NCBI GenBank assembly: GCA_041821185.1
Contig: JBGUBD010000017.1
Coordinates: 1-64,000 of the forward strand
Source: Phycisphaerales bacterium AB-hyl4
Lineage (GTDB): Bacteria; Planctomycetota; Phycisphaerae; Phycisphaerales; Phycisphaeraceae
Length of the DNA stretch: 64,000 nucleotides
Direction of reading: 5' to 3'
Both the position numbers and the translations under genes were made by a program. The notes beneath the pieces were generated by a model. The model was not told where the DNA came from and did not search any database. It worked only from the letters and a program-made list of their open reading frames with translations. Below are positions 44,398 through 53,104 of this stretch, piece after piece. Numbering within the stretch: position 1 is the first letter of the stretch; the number at the start of each line of letters is the position of its first letter.

Positions 44398-45546
44398 TTA
44401 CGCCAGCTCGCCGCCGAACTCGTCGCTGCGCTCATCACCATATTCGTCGTCGAAGAGATTCGACCGATGATGAATGCGGATCAGCCGTGACAGCGCCTCA
44501 GCCATGATCGGCGCGATGCTGGCGCAAATGTCCACAAGCTGGTCGTCGAACGGGTCGTCGCGGTCGCGGAAGAGCGTGATCACCGCCAGCGCTTCGTTCT
44601 CATGCTGGCAGGCGAACGCGAGCACGTCGCACTCAGCAAGATACGCGGCGTCGTCGCCCATGTGCTCTTGCAGAACCTTGTCACTATTCAGACGCAGCAC
44701 CTTGGCATGCTCAGCCACACGCGGTGCGAACACGTCGCCGAGGTGTTGCAGCAACAGATCCGCCGCATCGCTGGAGCAGTCAAAGTTGACGTATCCGCCG
44801 AGGCTGAACTCGTCCGCCGTCGAAGGCAGGAACAGCGCCGCGTTCGTCGGGCCGGCGCGGTCGATCAGGTACTCCAGCGTCTTGAGCAGCAATTGTTCGA
44901 GGTCCAGTTCCTGGCGGACCATCGCCTGGTACTCGGTCGAGCTGACGTTTTGCTGCATCTGGTCGGCCAACTCCTGGTACGCCGACACCAGATCGCTGCA
45001 CAGAATGTCAACCTGCTGGCTGATTTCCTCACGCGCCTCGTTGAGCTTGTGGCAGGCTCGGCGGAGCCGGCGGATGCGCTGGGTCTGATGATGGTCGTGG
45101 TCCTGACGGGCAATCACCTCGCGGACGCGTTGGGTGAGCTGCTTCGTCTCCAACGGCCGCGTGAGAAAGTCGACAGCGCCGAGGCGCATCGCCTGCACCG
45201 CTGCCTCAACCGTGGGCGTGTCCGTGACCATCAGCATCTGCGTGCGCCGACGTCGCTGACGCAGCGTACGCGCCAGATCAAAACCCGAGCCGTCGGGCAA
45301 TGTGGTGTCAGCCACGACCAGATCGATCGGCCGACGCGCCAACCGCTCCCGTGCTTCACCGAGGTTGCACGCATGCTCAACCTTGATCGGCTGCTGCGTG
45401 TCCATGCATCGTTCGAGCTGCTTTGCCAGATCCATGCCCCGGTCGACGACCAGCACGCGGAACGGCTTATGCGAGCGCTGTTCCGCCCGGTCGTAGTGGG
45501 GCGTGATCGCGGGGGTCGACGGCTGGCGGGACGAATATCGCGGCAC
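44398..45546 (-). CDS. Response regulator with a GAF-like output domain
   Basis: 382 residues. The GTG at 45546 is chosen because AGGAGG lies 5-10 nt upstream; the open frame extends 15 codons further. The receiver has phospho-acceptor Asp80 (LVVADTTLPDGSG), but the usual Lys of the KP motif is Arg130 (FLTRPLE). After a long coiled coil (about 165-215) comes a domain like GAF (LLLKTLEYLIDRAGPTNAAL; VLAFACQHENEALAVITLF). No HTH or enzymatic output is evident, so signalling through protein contact is likely. The gene stands alone. Confidence 0.8.
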   Translation of the reverse strand: MPRYSSRQPSTPAITPHYDRAEQRSHKPFRVLVVDRGMDLAKQLERCMDTQQPIKVEHACNLGEARERLARRPIDLVVADTTLPDGSGFDLARTLRQRRRRTQMLMVTDTPTVEAAVQAMRLGAVDFLTRPLETKQLTQRVREVIARQDHDHHQTQRIRRLRRACHKLNEAREEISQQVDILCSDLVSAYQELADQMQQNVSSTEYQAMVRQELDLEQLLLKTLEYLIDRAGPTNAALFLPSTADEFSLGGYVNFDCSSDAADLLLQHLGDVFAPRVAEHAKVLRLNSDKVLQEHMGDDAAYLAECDVLAFACQHENEALAVITLFRDRDDPFDDQLVDICASIAPIMAEALSRLIRIHHRSNLFDDEYGDERSDEFGGELA

Positions 45547-45787
45547 GGGCTCCTCCTGTCGTCGTTGGCCCTGACACGCCGAACAACTCAACGTCGCGTT
45601 TCACACGCAGGGCTTGCAGTGGCAGTATCGGCCGATTGCGCCGGTCGATTCAGGTGCGCGGGCAAAGAAATTACCCAGACTTGCATCAAATACGCATCCA
45701 AACCCGATGAGCGCCGATCGCACACCAGATTCAGGGCGCTAAACCGTCAAGCCATCCGACCCAAGCTCGCATCCCGATAACTGCGGA

Positions 45788-45826
45788 ACAAAAAAACGAG
45801 CAGGCGCCGGAGGGGGCGCCTGCTCG
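45788..45826 (-). terminator. Rho-independent terminator of the secreted-protein gene
   Basis: CGAGCAGGCGCC and GGCGCCTGCTCG form a perfect 12-bp stem around a GGAGG loop. On the minus strand it is followed by TTTTTTTGTTCC, ending the transcript of the gene that stops at 45886. Confidence 0.9.
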
Positions 45827-45885
45827 ATGACGCCTTGCTGGGGAGTGCCAAGGCGGTTGGGGAGAACCGTCTATCCGTCGAACGA

Positions 45886-47181
45886 TCAGTCGTAGCTGAC
45901 AAACTGAGCCCGCGTCGCGTTGGGGTCTTTGTCGTAGTCGCAGAAGACGATCGCGCCGAACTTGTTCATGCCGGCCACGCTCTTGAGCGCGTCGAACTGG
46001 TTGCTGCCAAAGTTGAACGTGCCGAAGCGGTTGTTGTTGATTTCGAAGCCGACCAGGTCGTTGCCGATGAACTCCAGGCCGTAAATGTTGGCGAGGGTCA
46101 GCGAGGCGACGAGCGTTTCGGTTTCGTTGGCACGGTCGATGCGGTAGAGGCGGTTCTCGCTGGTGGCGTAGAACTGCTGGCCGTCGGTCGACGCGAGGCC
46201 GTCATAGTCTCGGCTGAGGGGGAACAGCTCGACGGCCGTGCCGGCGGGCATGTCAAACGCTTCGCCGGTGACCTGGTTGATCTCGACGGTGTCCTGGTGC
46301 ATGACGCGGACGAGTCGGCGGGGGGTGACGACCTCGGCTTCTTCGCCCTGGATGGCCTGGCCGCCTTCGATGGCGAGGTACCAGTGGCCCATGTTGAGGT
46401 TATTGCTTCCACTGTGGCCGGAGCGGCTGTTGTAGACGCGGATCTTCATGGGCGAGTGATCGCCGCTGGTGAAGGTGTAGGTGTTGGAGTTCAGCAGGGT
46501 GATGGTTTCATCGCCGAGCTGGATGTCGCGTTGCCCGCCCTGGCCGATGGGTCGGATGCGGAAGTTGGCGGCGTAGCCGGAGATCAGCGTGCCGTTGTTG
46601 TCGACATCGCCTTGCCGGGCGTTGAGCAGGTCGTCGCGTGACCAGGCACGGACAAAGTTGCCGTTCTCGTCGATCTGGACGAGGTCGAACTGCATCTGGT
46701 CGCTATTGTTCGGGTTCAGCCGAATCTCGCCGGAGATCGGCTTGGGCGGTGTGGTCTCCGCGAGTTGCACGGCGTAGAGGACGTTCTTGCCGCCTTCCTT
46801 CACCGCGACCGCGCCGGTGACCCGGCCGCCTTCGACGCGTTCCTCGGCGAGGGTCGCCTCGGCGGAGTGAATATCTACGTAGACAAATCGCCCCACGTGG
46901 CTTTGCGGATCGGTCCAGAAAGCAAAGATGTTCTGGAAGCCGGGCACGTACGCAGCGCCGTCGATGCCGGTGAGCAGCGAGTTGTCTGTGCTCAGCACGT
47001 GGCCGACGTCATGGCTGCCGCTTGAGCCGAGTACATGGCGGACGAGCTTGCCGCTTTCGCGGTCGAAGCCGTACATCACCTGTTCGCCGGTGTCGTGGTC
47101 CGCCAGGGCGGGCGCGACGGCGGTCGCGCCGATCACGGCCGCAGCAAGGCCGGCACGAAAGGGATTGGGACGATTACGCAT
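45886..47181 (-). CDS. Secreted protein of unknown function
   Basis: 431 residues. A signal peptide is clear (basic start, hydrophobic AAAVIGATAVAPALA, cleavage near residue 27). The rest has repeated strand patterns (LYRIDRANETETLVASLT; GLEFIGNDLVGFEINN) suggestive of a beta-propeller like that of DUF4394-type or SMP-30-like proteins. I cannot name a family. ATG 47181 is preceded by AGAGGTG. A strong terminator follows, so the gene is monocistronic. Confidence 0.7.
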   Translation of the reverse strand: MRNRPNPFRAGLAAAVIGATAVAPALADHDTGEQVMYGFDRESGKLVRHVLGSSGSHDVGHVLSTDNSLLTGIDGAAYVPGFQNIFAFWTDPQSHVGRFVYVDIHSAEATLAEERVEGGRVTGAVAVKEGGKNVLYAVQLAETTPPKPISGEIRLNPNNSDQMQFDLVQIDENGNFVRAWSRDDLLNARQGDVDNNGTLISGYAANFRIRPIGQGGQRDIQLGDETITLLNSNTYTFTSGDHSPMKIRVYNSRSGHSGSNNLNMGHWYLAIEGGQAIQGEEAEVVTPRRLVRVMHQDTVEINQVTGEAFDMPAGTAVELFPLSRDYDGLASTDGQQFYATSENRLYRIDRANETETLVASLTLANIYGLEFIGNDLVGFEINNNRFGTFNFGSNQFDALKSVAGMNKFGAIVFCDYDKDPNATRAQFVSYD

Positions 47182-47455
47182 AACTACACCTCTTGAAAAA
47201 AAAGAACTTGGACTGGCCTCCCAATGCCTTGTCCAGCAGGTCGAACGGGTCACCCTGGTCGGGCCCGCCGATCTGCCACGGGGTACAACAGGTGAAGGTG
47301 TAAGATTCGCCGGCCGTGCGGGCCAGCCGATGACGCAAAATCCCCACTAATTCCGTATTGCCCAGTCCGCATAACGCGCACGGGCGGCGCAGATGAAAGC
47401 GGTTTACCGATGTCAGGGCCGGTGCACATGACGCATTGAGGATTTCATGCCGGTT

Positions 47456-47589
47456 CCCTCTCCCTCGCAGGGAGAGGGGCAGGGTGAGGGTCGGCCAGCC
47501 CTGCACCATCCCATACGCAGCATGCTGTTCAACCTCGACTTCGGTTCCTGCAAACCCTCACCCCAGCCCTCTCCCTGCGAGGGAGAGGG
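47456..47589. repeat. Inverted pair of CTCTCCC repeats
   Basis: Two 35-nt copies (47456-47490 and 47555-47589) are inverted relative to each other with about three mismatches. Each contains its own hairpin (CTCTCCCTCGCAGGGAGAG in the first). They occupy most of the 444-nt gap between the secreted-protein gene and kdsB, which has nothing coding otherwise. Confidence 0.75.
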
Positions 47590-47625
47590 GGGTGAAGCCA
47601 GACGCTGGGAATAACTTGAAACCGT

Positions 47626-48441
47626 TTACATCGTGCTTTGCCGCACTCGTCCGACGAAGGCGTCGTACTGCTCGGGCGTGTCGATGCCGGTGTGGTGAAC
47701 GTGTGTGCGAACGATGGCGATCGCGTGGCCGTGCTCGAGGGCGCGGAGCTGTTCGAGCTTTTCGGTTTCTTCCAACGGCGTGGGGGCCAGTTGCACGTAC
47801 TGGTCGAGGAACCATCGGCGGTAGACGTACAGGCCGGGATGCTTCAGCGGGGCGTGCTCGCGGGTGTTGTCGCGATCGTGGGGGATCAGGGCGCGGGAGA
47901 AGTAGAGCGCCCGGCCGGTCGCGGCGACGACAACCTTGACGATGTTGGGGTTGGCCGGGTCTTCATCGGGCGCGAACGGGCTGGCGAGGGTCGCCATCGG
48001 CGCGTCGGGGTCGTTGGCGAGGCCCTGGATGAGCTGGTCGATCACGCTCGCCTCGATCTCCGGCTCATCGCCTTGCACGTTGACGATCAGCGGCGCGTCG
48101 GGCGTATGCCTGGCACCCTCAGGCGTGGGGCCGAGCAACGCGTCGGCCGCCTCGGCGAGGCGCGACGTGCCGTTGGGGTGGTCGGCTCGGGTCATGACCG
48201 CCTCGCCGCCGAACGCGAGCACCGCGTCGTAGATCCGCTGATCATCCGTCGCCACCGCCACGCGCGACACATGCTTCGCCTCGCGAACGCGTTCGACCAC
48301 ATGCTGAATCATCGGCTTGCCCGTGCGATCGAGCAACGGCTTACCCGGCAGCCGAGTGGACGCGTAACGGGCGGGGATCAATGCGATGGCGGAGAGCGGA
48401 ATTTCGGATTTCGGATTTCGGATTTCGGATTTGTCGGTCAC
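47626..48441 (-). CDS. kdsB: 3-deoxy-manno-octulosonate cytidylyltransferase (KdsB)
   Basis: Activates Kdo with CTP for lipopolysaccharide inner-core synthesis. 271 residues. Signatures: ALIPARYASTRLPGKPL (nucleotide-binding loop), VAVATDD, GEAVMTRADHPNGTSRLAEA, VQGDEPEIE (metal Asp), and the KHPGLYVYRRWFL and TPLEETEKLEQLRALEHG motifs. The N-terminal 15 residues (TDKSEIRNPKSEIP) are unusual: they are encoded by a TTTCGGA tandem repeat. No other start codon lies immediately before the conserved Ile-Pro-Ala-Arg, so the repeat appears to supply the start. It implies an outer membrane with LPS. Confidence 0.95.
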   Translation of the reverse strand: MTDKSEIRNPKSEIPLSAIALIPARYASTRLPGKPLLDRTGKPMIQHVVERVREAKHVSRVAVATDDQRIYDAVLAFGGEAVMTRADHPNGTSRLAEAADALLGPTPEGARHTPDAPLIVNVQGDEPEIEASVIDQLIQGLANDPDAPMATLASPFAPDEDPANPNIVKVVVAATGRALYFSRALIPHDRDNTREHAPLKHPGLYVYRRWFLDQYVQLAPTPLEETEKLEQLRALEHGHAIAIVRTHVHHTGIDTPEQYDAFVGRVRQSTM

Positions 48442-48494
48442 AGCAGCCTACCTCGCATTCCAAATTCGAAATCCGAAATCCCGAAATTCGAAAT
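48401..48494. repeat. TTTCGGA direct repeats with inverted copy
   Basis: Tandem GGATTTC units (48401-48432) are followed, after about 30 nt, by an inverted copy (CCGAAATCCCGAAATTCG, 48468-48493). The first arm lies within the first codons of kdsB. Confidence 0.75.
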
Positions 48495-48497
48495 GCC

Positions 48498-49997
48498 TCA
48501 GGCCGTCTTCGCGCCCAACTCGTCGGCGAGCTTGCGGATGCCTTCCATGCGATCGCGGATGTCGCGGAAGTTGATGTCGGCCTGGAGAATCTGCGACGCG
48601 AGCTTCTGCGCCTCGCGGGCCTGCTCCGCGTCGTTGTTCTTGCGGGCCGACTTCTCCAACGCGTCCATCAGCAGGTAGCGCATGTCCATCGCGACGCGGT
48701 CGCTGTCGGCCGGATGCGCCTCAATGCCCTGACGCAGCGTGTCCACCGCTTCCTCGAACCAGCCTTTGTGCAGGTAGCAGGAGCCGAGGAACTCGTGCGA
48801 CAACGCCCGATGCTTCGGGTCGGCCTTGGATTGCTGGAACGCGCCGATCGCCTCGTCCACCTCGCCCGACTGGTACAGCCGACGCCCGAGCTCGAAACGC
48901 AACGCCATGTCCGTGGGATACTGCTTGACGCGCTCGCGATATTCCTGCAACTCGAAGGTCAGCCGTTTGCGGCGGAGCTCTTCGTACTTCTGCTTCAGAT
49001 CCGGATCGTCCGGGTCTTGTTCAAGCGCCGCACGCAGCTTGCGCTGCCGACGGTTGAACTGCTTCATTCGGATGTCGCCGATGCGCATCTTGTACCGGCT
49101 CTGGCTGGTCTGGTCCCAGAGCTGCTGGAGCATCTGGATCGCTTCGTTCTCCGCGGCTTCCTCGTCCTTGCGAAGCAGCAGATCGACGATCTTCGTAATC
49201 TTGTCGACGTCCTGCGGGTCTTCTTCCAACTCGGCTTTACGACGCTTGATCGTCTCATCCAGCGCAGCGCCGGGGCGGGCGGAGTCTTCGGTTTCAAGGT
49301 CGCGCTGCTTCTCGGCGTCGCGGACGAAGCGGCGGAAACCGCCTTCTTCCGTCTTCTGCTCGCCGGAGTAGCCGCCCATCTGCATCGTGTTCTCGGCTTC
49401 GAGCTCTTTGAGATCCTTCAGCAGCTTGTCGTTGTTCTGGTCCAGCCGAATGGCGTGCCGACAGGCTTCCACCGCCTTGTCGAACGCCTGGATGCGTGAG
49501 AACAGGTCGCGAATCTGAATGTAGACCGCCTTCTTGGGCTTCTTCGCCTGGGCGTTGAAGTCCATCGCCAGGCCGCCCACCCAGTACGCCACCTCCGCCA
49601 GGTGCAGGTCGGGCTCGGCTTCGTCGGCTTCGACGGCCCACTTCATCACCTCCTGCATGAGGCTGACGTTCAGCGGATCTTTCGCCCAGAGCATCTCGTT
49701 GTGGAGCATCTTGTCCAGCGGTGAAGGGCCGCCGCTCTTGAACTTCTCGGTGAAGCCTGCGGGCTTGCCGCCGGAGACTTTACGTCGCAGCGAGACGTCG
49801 CGGAGGGCTTCGTGCTTGGACATGTTGTCCGGATCGTGCTTCAAGCCGTTGACGTAGCACTCGATCGCGTAGTCGTAGTTTCGCGCATCGGCAACGGTCT
49901 GGGCGTGTTCAAAGAAACGTCGAGCCTTGCGCTCGTCGCGTTTGAACCCGCTTTCAGCGTCGTCCGACTTGCCCTGACTGAAAAAATTAAGTGCCAT
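48498..49997 (-). CDS. TPR-containing cytosolic protein
   Basis: 499 residues without signal sequence. The N-terminus (MALNFFSQGKSDDAESGFKR) is followed by a TPR pair (ARNYDYAIECYVNGLKHDPD), a charged middle and C-terminal TPRs (LRFELGRRLYQSGEVDEAIG; HEFLGSCYLHKGWFEEAVDT). The acidic/basic middle region (QDVDKITKIVDLLLRK) is unusual. It lies next to kdsB but with the TTTCGGA repeat between them. The function is unknown; TPRs suggest a scaffold. Confidence 0.75.
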   Translation of the reverse strand: MALNFFSQGKSDDAESGFKRDERKARRFFEHAQTVADARNYDYAIECYVNGLKHDPDNMSKHEALRDVSLRRKVSGGKPAGFTEKFKSGGPSPLDKMLHNEMLWAKDPLNVSLMQEVMKWAVEADEAEPDLHLAEVAYWVGGLAMDFNAQAKKPKKAVYIQIRDLFSRIQAFDKAVEACRHAIRLDQNNDKLLKDLKELEAENTMQMGGYSGEQKTEEGGFRRFVRDAEKQRDLETEDSARPGAALDETIKRRKAELEEDPQDVDKITKIVDLLLRKDEEAAENEAIQMLQQLWDQTSQSRYKMRIGDIRMKQFNRRQRKLRAALEQDPDDPDLKQKYEELRRKRLTFELQEYRERVKQYPTDMALRFELGRRLYQSGEVDEAIGAFQQSKADPKHRALSHEFLGSCYLHKGWFEEAVDTLRQGIEAHPADSDRVAMDMRYLLMDALEKSARKNNDAEQAREAQKLASQILQADINFRDIRDRMEGIRKLADELGAKTA

Positions 49998-50154
49998 CGC
50001 GTCGATTGGTCGCCTGAATAAGCGTCTTCGGACAGATGTTCCGTACTGTGTAATCTACGGGGAGCACCGGGGTTGTCAACTGTGACATGCCGGAAGTGGC
50101 GGTACAGGGGCCATGAGCCCGGCGTCTGTTCGGAATAAAGCCCAGGCATGATAA

Positions 50155-50186
50155 AGCCCAGGCATGGCCATGCCTGGGCTTTAAAA
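50155..50186. repeat. AAAGCCCAGG hairpin
   Basis: AAAGCCCAGGCATGG and its complement CCATGCCTGGGCTTT are adjacent to a direct copy of AAAGCCCAGGCATG about 18 nt upstream. The hairpin ends with TTTAAAAACC and could terminate transcription arriving from either side between the divergent TPR gene and argC. Confidence 0.7.
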
Positions 50187-50278
50187 ACCCGAAAACCCAA
50201 AACAACCCCCACACCCCAAACCCCCGCCACCGCGTCGCGCTTTTGATCATTCGGCCGATCGTGGCAACAATACCCCTT

Positions 50279-51322
50279 ATGACCCGCGTTCGCACTGCTA
50301 TCGTCGGCCCGACAGGCTATACAGGCTTCCACCTGATCGACCTGTTGCTGCGCCATCCCCAGGCCGAGCTGACCTATCTCGCCAGCCATCGCGATGAGCT
50401 GCCCGACATCCGCGAGGAGTTCCCGCAGCTGCTCGGTCGGCTGACCGACGAACAGGCGGTCTGTCGGCCGATCGACCCCGACACCATCGCCGACGTCGCC
50501 GACGTGGTCTTTCTCGCGCTGCCCCACCGGGCGGCGATGAGCTACGTGCCGCGCCTGCTCGACGCGGGGTTGCGTGTGATCGACCTGTCCGCCGACTATC
50601 GCCTCGCCGACGCCGACCTCTACGAACGCGTCTACGAGCACCCGCACGAAGACCTCGCCAACCTCGCCGACGCAGTCTATGGCCTGACCGAGCTGTACCG
50701 CGACCAACTGCCCGGCGCGATGCTTGTCGCCAACCCCGGCTGCTACCCCACCGCAGCGGCATTGGGCATCGCGCCCCTGCTGGCGCGGTCGGTCGTGCAG
50801 CGGGAGGGCATCGTGATCAACGCCGCCTCGGGCGTGACCGGCGCCGGGCGGAAGCCGAGCCTTGCGCTCATGTTCGCCGAGCAGAACGACGCGTTCGGCG
50901 CGTATGGCAAGATCGGCGGCCATCGACACCAGAGCGAGATCGAACAAACGCTCGGCCGAGTGGCGGGGCAGGCGATGTCGCTGCTGTTCGTGCCACATCT
51001 GCTCCCGGTCGACCGGGGCATCCTGGAGACCATCTACCTCACGCCCACGCAGCAGGATGTAACGGAAGAGGAGCTGTTCGAGGCGTTTGAGGACGCGTAC
51101 GCGGACGAGCCGTTCGTTCGCGTGCGGGAAAACCTGCCGAACATCAAGCATGTGGTGGGCACGAACTTCGTCGATGTCACCGTTCGACTGACCGGCCCGG
51201 CGGAGCAGCGGCGGGTGGTGGTCTTCGCCGCTGAGGACAACGTCATCAAAGGCGCGGCCGGCCAGGCGATCCAGAACATGAACGTTGTTTTCGAGCTCGA
51301 TGAGACCGCCGGTCTGATGTGA
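50279..51322 (+). CDS. argC: N-acetyl-gamma-glutamyl-phosphate reductase (ArgC)
   Basis: Third step of arginine synthesis: NADPH-dependent reduction of N-acetylglutamyl phosphate. 347 residues; start ATG 50279 directly precedes the Rossmann motif (TAIVGPTGYTG). Catalytic Cys155 lies in VANPGCYPTAA. VFLALPHRAAM and VIDLSADYRL are family motifs. Type 1 size. The frame is open to a TTG at 50243. A terminator follows; no other arg gene is adjacent. Confidence 0.96.
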   Translation: MTRVRTAIVGPTGYTGFHLIDLLLRHPQAELTYLASHRDELPDIREEFPQLLGRLTDEQAVCRPIDPDTIADVADVVFLALPHRAAMSYVPRLLDAGLRVIDLSADYRLADADLYERVYEHPHEDLANLADAVYGLTELYRDQLPGAMLVANPGCYPTAAALGIAPLLARSVVQREGIVINAASGVTGAGRKPSLALMFAEQNDAFGAYGKIGGHRHQSEIEQTLGRVAGQAMSLLFVPHLLPVDRGILETIYLTPTQQDVTEEELFEAFEDAYADEPFVRVRENLPNIKHVVGTNFVDVTVRLTGPAEQRRVVVFAAEDNVIKGAAGQAIQNMNVVFELDETAGLM

Positions 51323-51477
51323 TGTCGGCAGGTTTGGTCAATTTTCCGACTTTGTTTGGGTCGTTCTTTTTTCAGAGTGCCACACAGATGTCACCGTCTG
51401 TTGTTATGTTGCTCACGTTCCGTCGCTGGGTTGCGTTCGCGTACCAGCGGGGGAACCGAGCTCTTTTGGGGGGCAGT

Positions 51478-51507
51478 GGCAGCGGTGCGGGGGCCGCTGC
51501 CTTTTTT
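51478..51507 (+). terminator. Rho-independent terminator after argC
   Basis: GGCAGCGG and CCGCTGCC form an 8-bp stem with an 8-nt loop followed by TTTTTTATT. It lies between argC and the WYL regulator gene. Confidence 0.9.
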
Positions 51508-51548
51508 ATTGGCGGGTTTTACGACGGGTAAGGTGTGAGGAGTTGCCC

Positions 51549-52586
51549 ATGTCAGCCGACTACAGTCGCATCCATCGCCTGCTGAAGATTCTCATGCTGA
51601 TCCAGTCCGGCGGGACGTGGACGGCCGAGCGGCTGGCGGCGGAATGTGACGTCGCGGTGCGGACGATCTACCGCGACCTCAAAACGCTCGAAGGTGCGGG
51701 CGTGCCCTATTTTTTCGATGGCGAGCAGAAGGGCTACCGCGTTCGGCGGGACTTTTTCATGCCCCCCGTGGAGCTGACGCTCGACGAGTCGCTGGCGTTG
51801 CTGGCATTGGGCGAGCACGTCGCCGGCCGAGAGCAGGTGCCGATGACCCGCGCCGCCGAGCGCGCCATCGCCAAGGTGCGCAGCCAACTGCCGACAGCGG
51901 TGCAGCAGGAGGTGGAGCAGCTCGACGGCCGAGTGGCGATCGACCTCGCCGCGGCGGGCCCGCATGACGGCATTGCCGACGTGTATGAGCAGGTTCGCAG
52001 CGCGATCGCCGACCGGCGGATGCTGCGCTGTTCGTACGAGTCGATTCAAAGCTCGCTCGATGGCGGCACGGGTGGCGGGGGCAGTGGCGGGGCCGGAGGT
52101 GGCGGGGGTGATGAGGTGTTCGAGTTTCGGCCTTACGCGCTGCTGTTCGCTCAAAGGGCGTGGTACGCGGTGGGGCATCATGGCGGGCGGGGCGCGGTAC
52201 GGCAGCTCAAGCTCAATCGGTTTACCGCGGTGGAGCGGACGGGCAAGCCTTATGAGATACCGGCCGACTTCAGCCTGGCGGACCACCACGGCCAGGCGTG
52301 GCGGATGATCCGCGGCGAGCCGAGGTGTGATGTCGAGCTGCACTTTGATGCGGCGTTTGCCGAGACGGTCGCCGACACGCGCTGGCATTCGACGCAACAG
52401 GTTGACTGGCATGACGATGGGTCGATCACCTTTCGTTGTCAGGTGGACGGGCTGGACGAGATTGTGTGGTGGGTGTTGAGCATGGGGCCGCATTGCGTGG
52501 TGAAGCAGCCGGTCGAGTTGGCCGACCGTGTGCGCTCGCTGGCCGAGGCGGTGGTGGCGAAGTATGCAGCGGTTCAGCAGGAGTAG
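51549..52586 (+). CDS. WYL-domain transcriptional regulator
   Basis: 345 residues. An N-terminal DeoR-type HTH (RIHRLLKILMLIQSGGTWTA; CDVAVRTIYRDLKTLEGAG) is followed by a WYL domain (FEFRPYALLFAQRAWYAVGH) and a WCX-type C-terminus. WYL regulators bind ligands or nucleic acid through this domain. The WYL core is interrupted by an 18-residue Gly-rich stretch near 175-193 (GGTGGGGSGGAGGGGGDE). GAGGAG precedes the ATG. The gene stands alone downstream of the argC terminator. Confidence 0.88.
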   Translation: MSADYSRIHRLLKILMLIQSGGTWTAERLAAECDVAVRTIYRDLKTLEGAGVPYFFDGEQKGYRVRRDFFMPPVELTLDESLALLALGEHVAGREQVPMTRAAERAIAKVRSQLPTAVQQEVEQLDGRVAIDLAAAGPHDGIADVYEQVRSAIADRRMLRCSYESIQSSLDGGTGGGGSGGAGGGGGDEVFEFRPYALLFAQRAWYAVGHHGGRGAVRQLKLNRFTAVERTGKPYEIPADFSLADHHGQAWRMIRGEPRCDVELHFDAAFAETVADTRWHSTQQVDWHDDGSITFRCQVDGLDEIVWWVLSMGPHCVVKQPVELADRVRSLAEAVVAKYAAVQQE

Positions 52587-52627
52587 GGCGGCAGCAGGGA
52601 TGGGGGACGGTTGCCGGAGGCCTTGGA

Positions 52628-52748
52628 ACGACAACGCGGCTTCTGCACTTGCGACATTTAGCGGCGGTGCTCGCACCGCCTTTTTCGGCATGGCAGGACC
52701 GAACGCGCGGGCCAAGGCCCGCGGCTAAATGGGAACTCGCGTTGTCGT
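52628..52748. repeat. TTTAGCC nested-hairpin repeat, copy D (with flanking inverted repeats)
   Basis: The outermost arms ACGACAACGCG (52628-52638) and CGCGTTGTCGT (52738-52748) are perfectly inverted. Inside, ATTTAGC (52656) and GCTAAAT (ending 52730) mark the core shared with copies A-C, with hairpins GCGGTGC-TC-GCACCGC and GCGGGCC-AA-GGCCCGC. This copy has the best preserved outer arms. Confidence 0.85.
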
Positions 52749-52777
52749 ACCAAATAATGGATCACGGAGCGTTTCGC

Positions 52778-53104
52778 ATGGACGCGAACAGGCAGATCGA
52801 GCCCGACCTGGCCCCGCACTGGCGAGTGTATAGACAGTGCATGGCAGAGATTGTGCGCGTATTGCGGCAGTCGGTGCTGCGCGGTCGGCCGATGACGCTG
52901 CCGAACGTGCGTCGGCTGTTCGAGCGGCGGTGGCGTGGCGTGACGCGGGCGCTGCCGACGGCGGAAGATCGGCAGGCGGCGTTTGCGGCCGGCTTGCGCC
53001 GTGGACGGGTGTGGCTGACGGCGTATTACCCGCTGAACGTGCCCGGGGCGGCCTCCGCGCGGTGTCTCAGCGGCCCGGATGAGGCAGGGGCCGGGGCCGC
53101 GTAG
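52778..53104 (+). CDS. Small basic hypothetical protein
   Basis: 108 residues, not recognised. It is Arg-rich and helical (HWRVYRQCMAEIVRVLRQSV; LPNVRRLFERRWRGVTRAL) with a short Gly/Ala tail. GGAG lies about 8-12 nt before ATG 52778; ATG 52757 is an alternative in the same frame. It begins 30 nt after repeat copy D. Being Arg-rich and near a repeat, a chance frame cannot be excluded. Confidence 0.5.
   Translation: MDANRQIEPDLAPHWRVYRQCMAEIVRVLRQSVLRGRPMTLPNVRRLFERRWRGVTRALPTAEDRQAAFAAGLRRGRVWLTAYYPLNVPGAASARCLSGPDEAGAGAA

Noticed and set aside
48401..48494. CRISPR-like array
   Set aside because: Units are 7 nt, without spacers, and an inverted copy follows. No cas gene is in the window.
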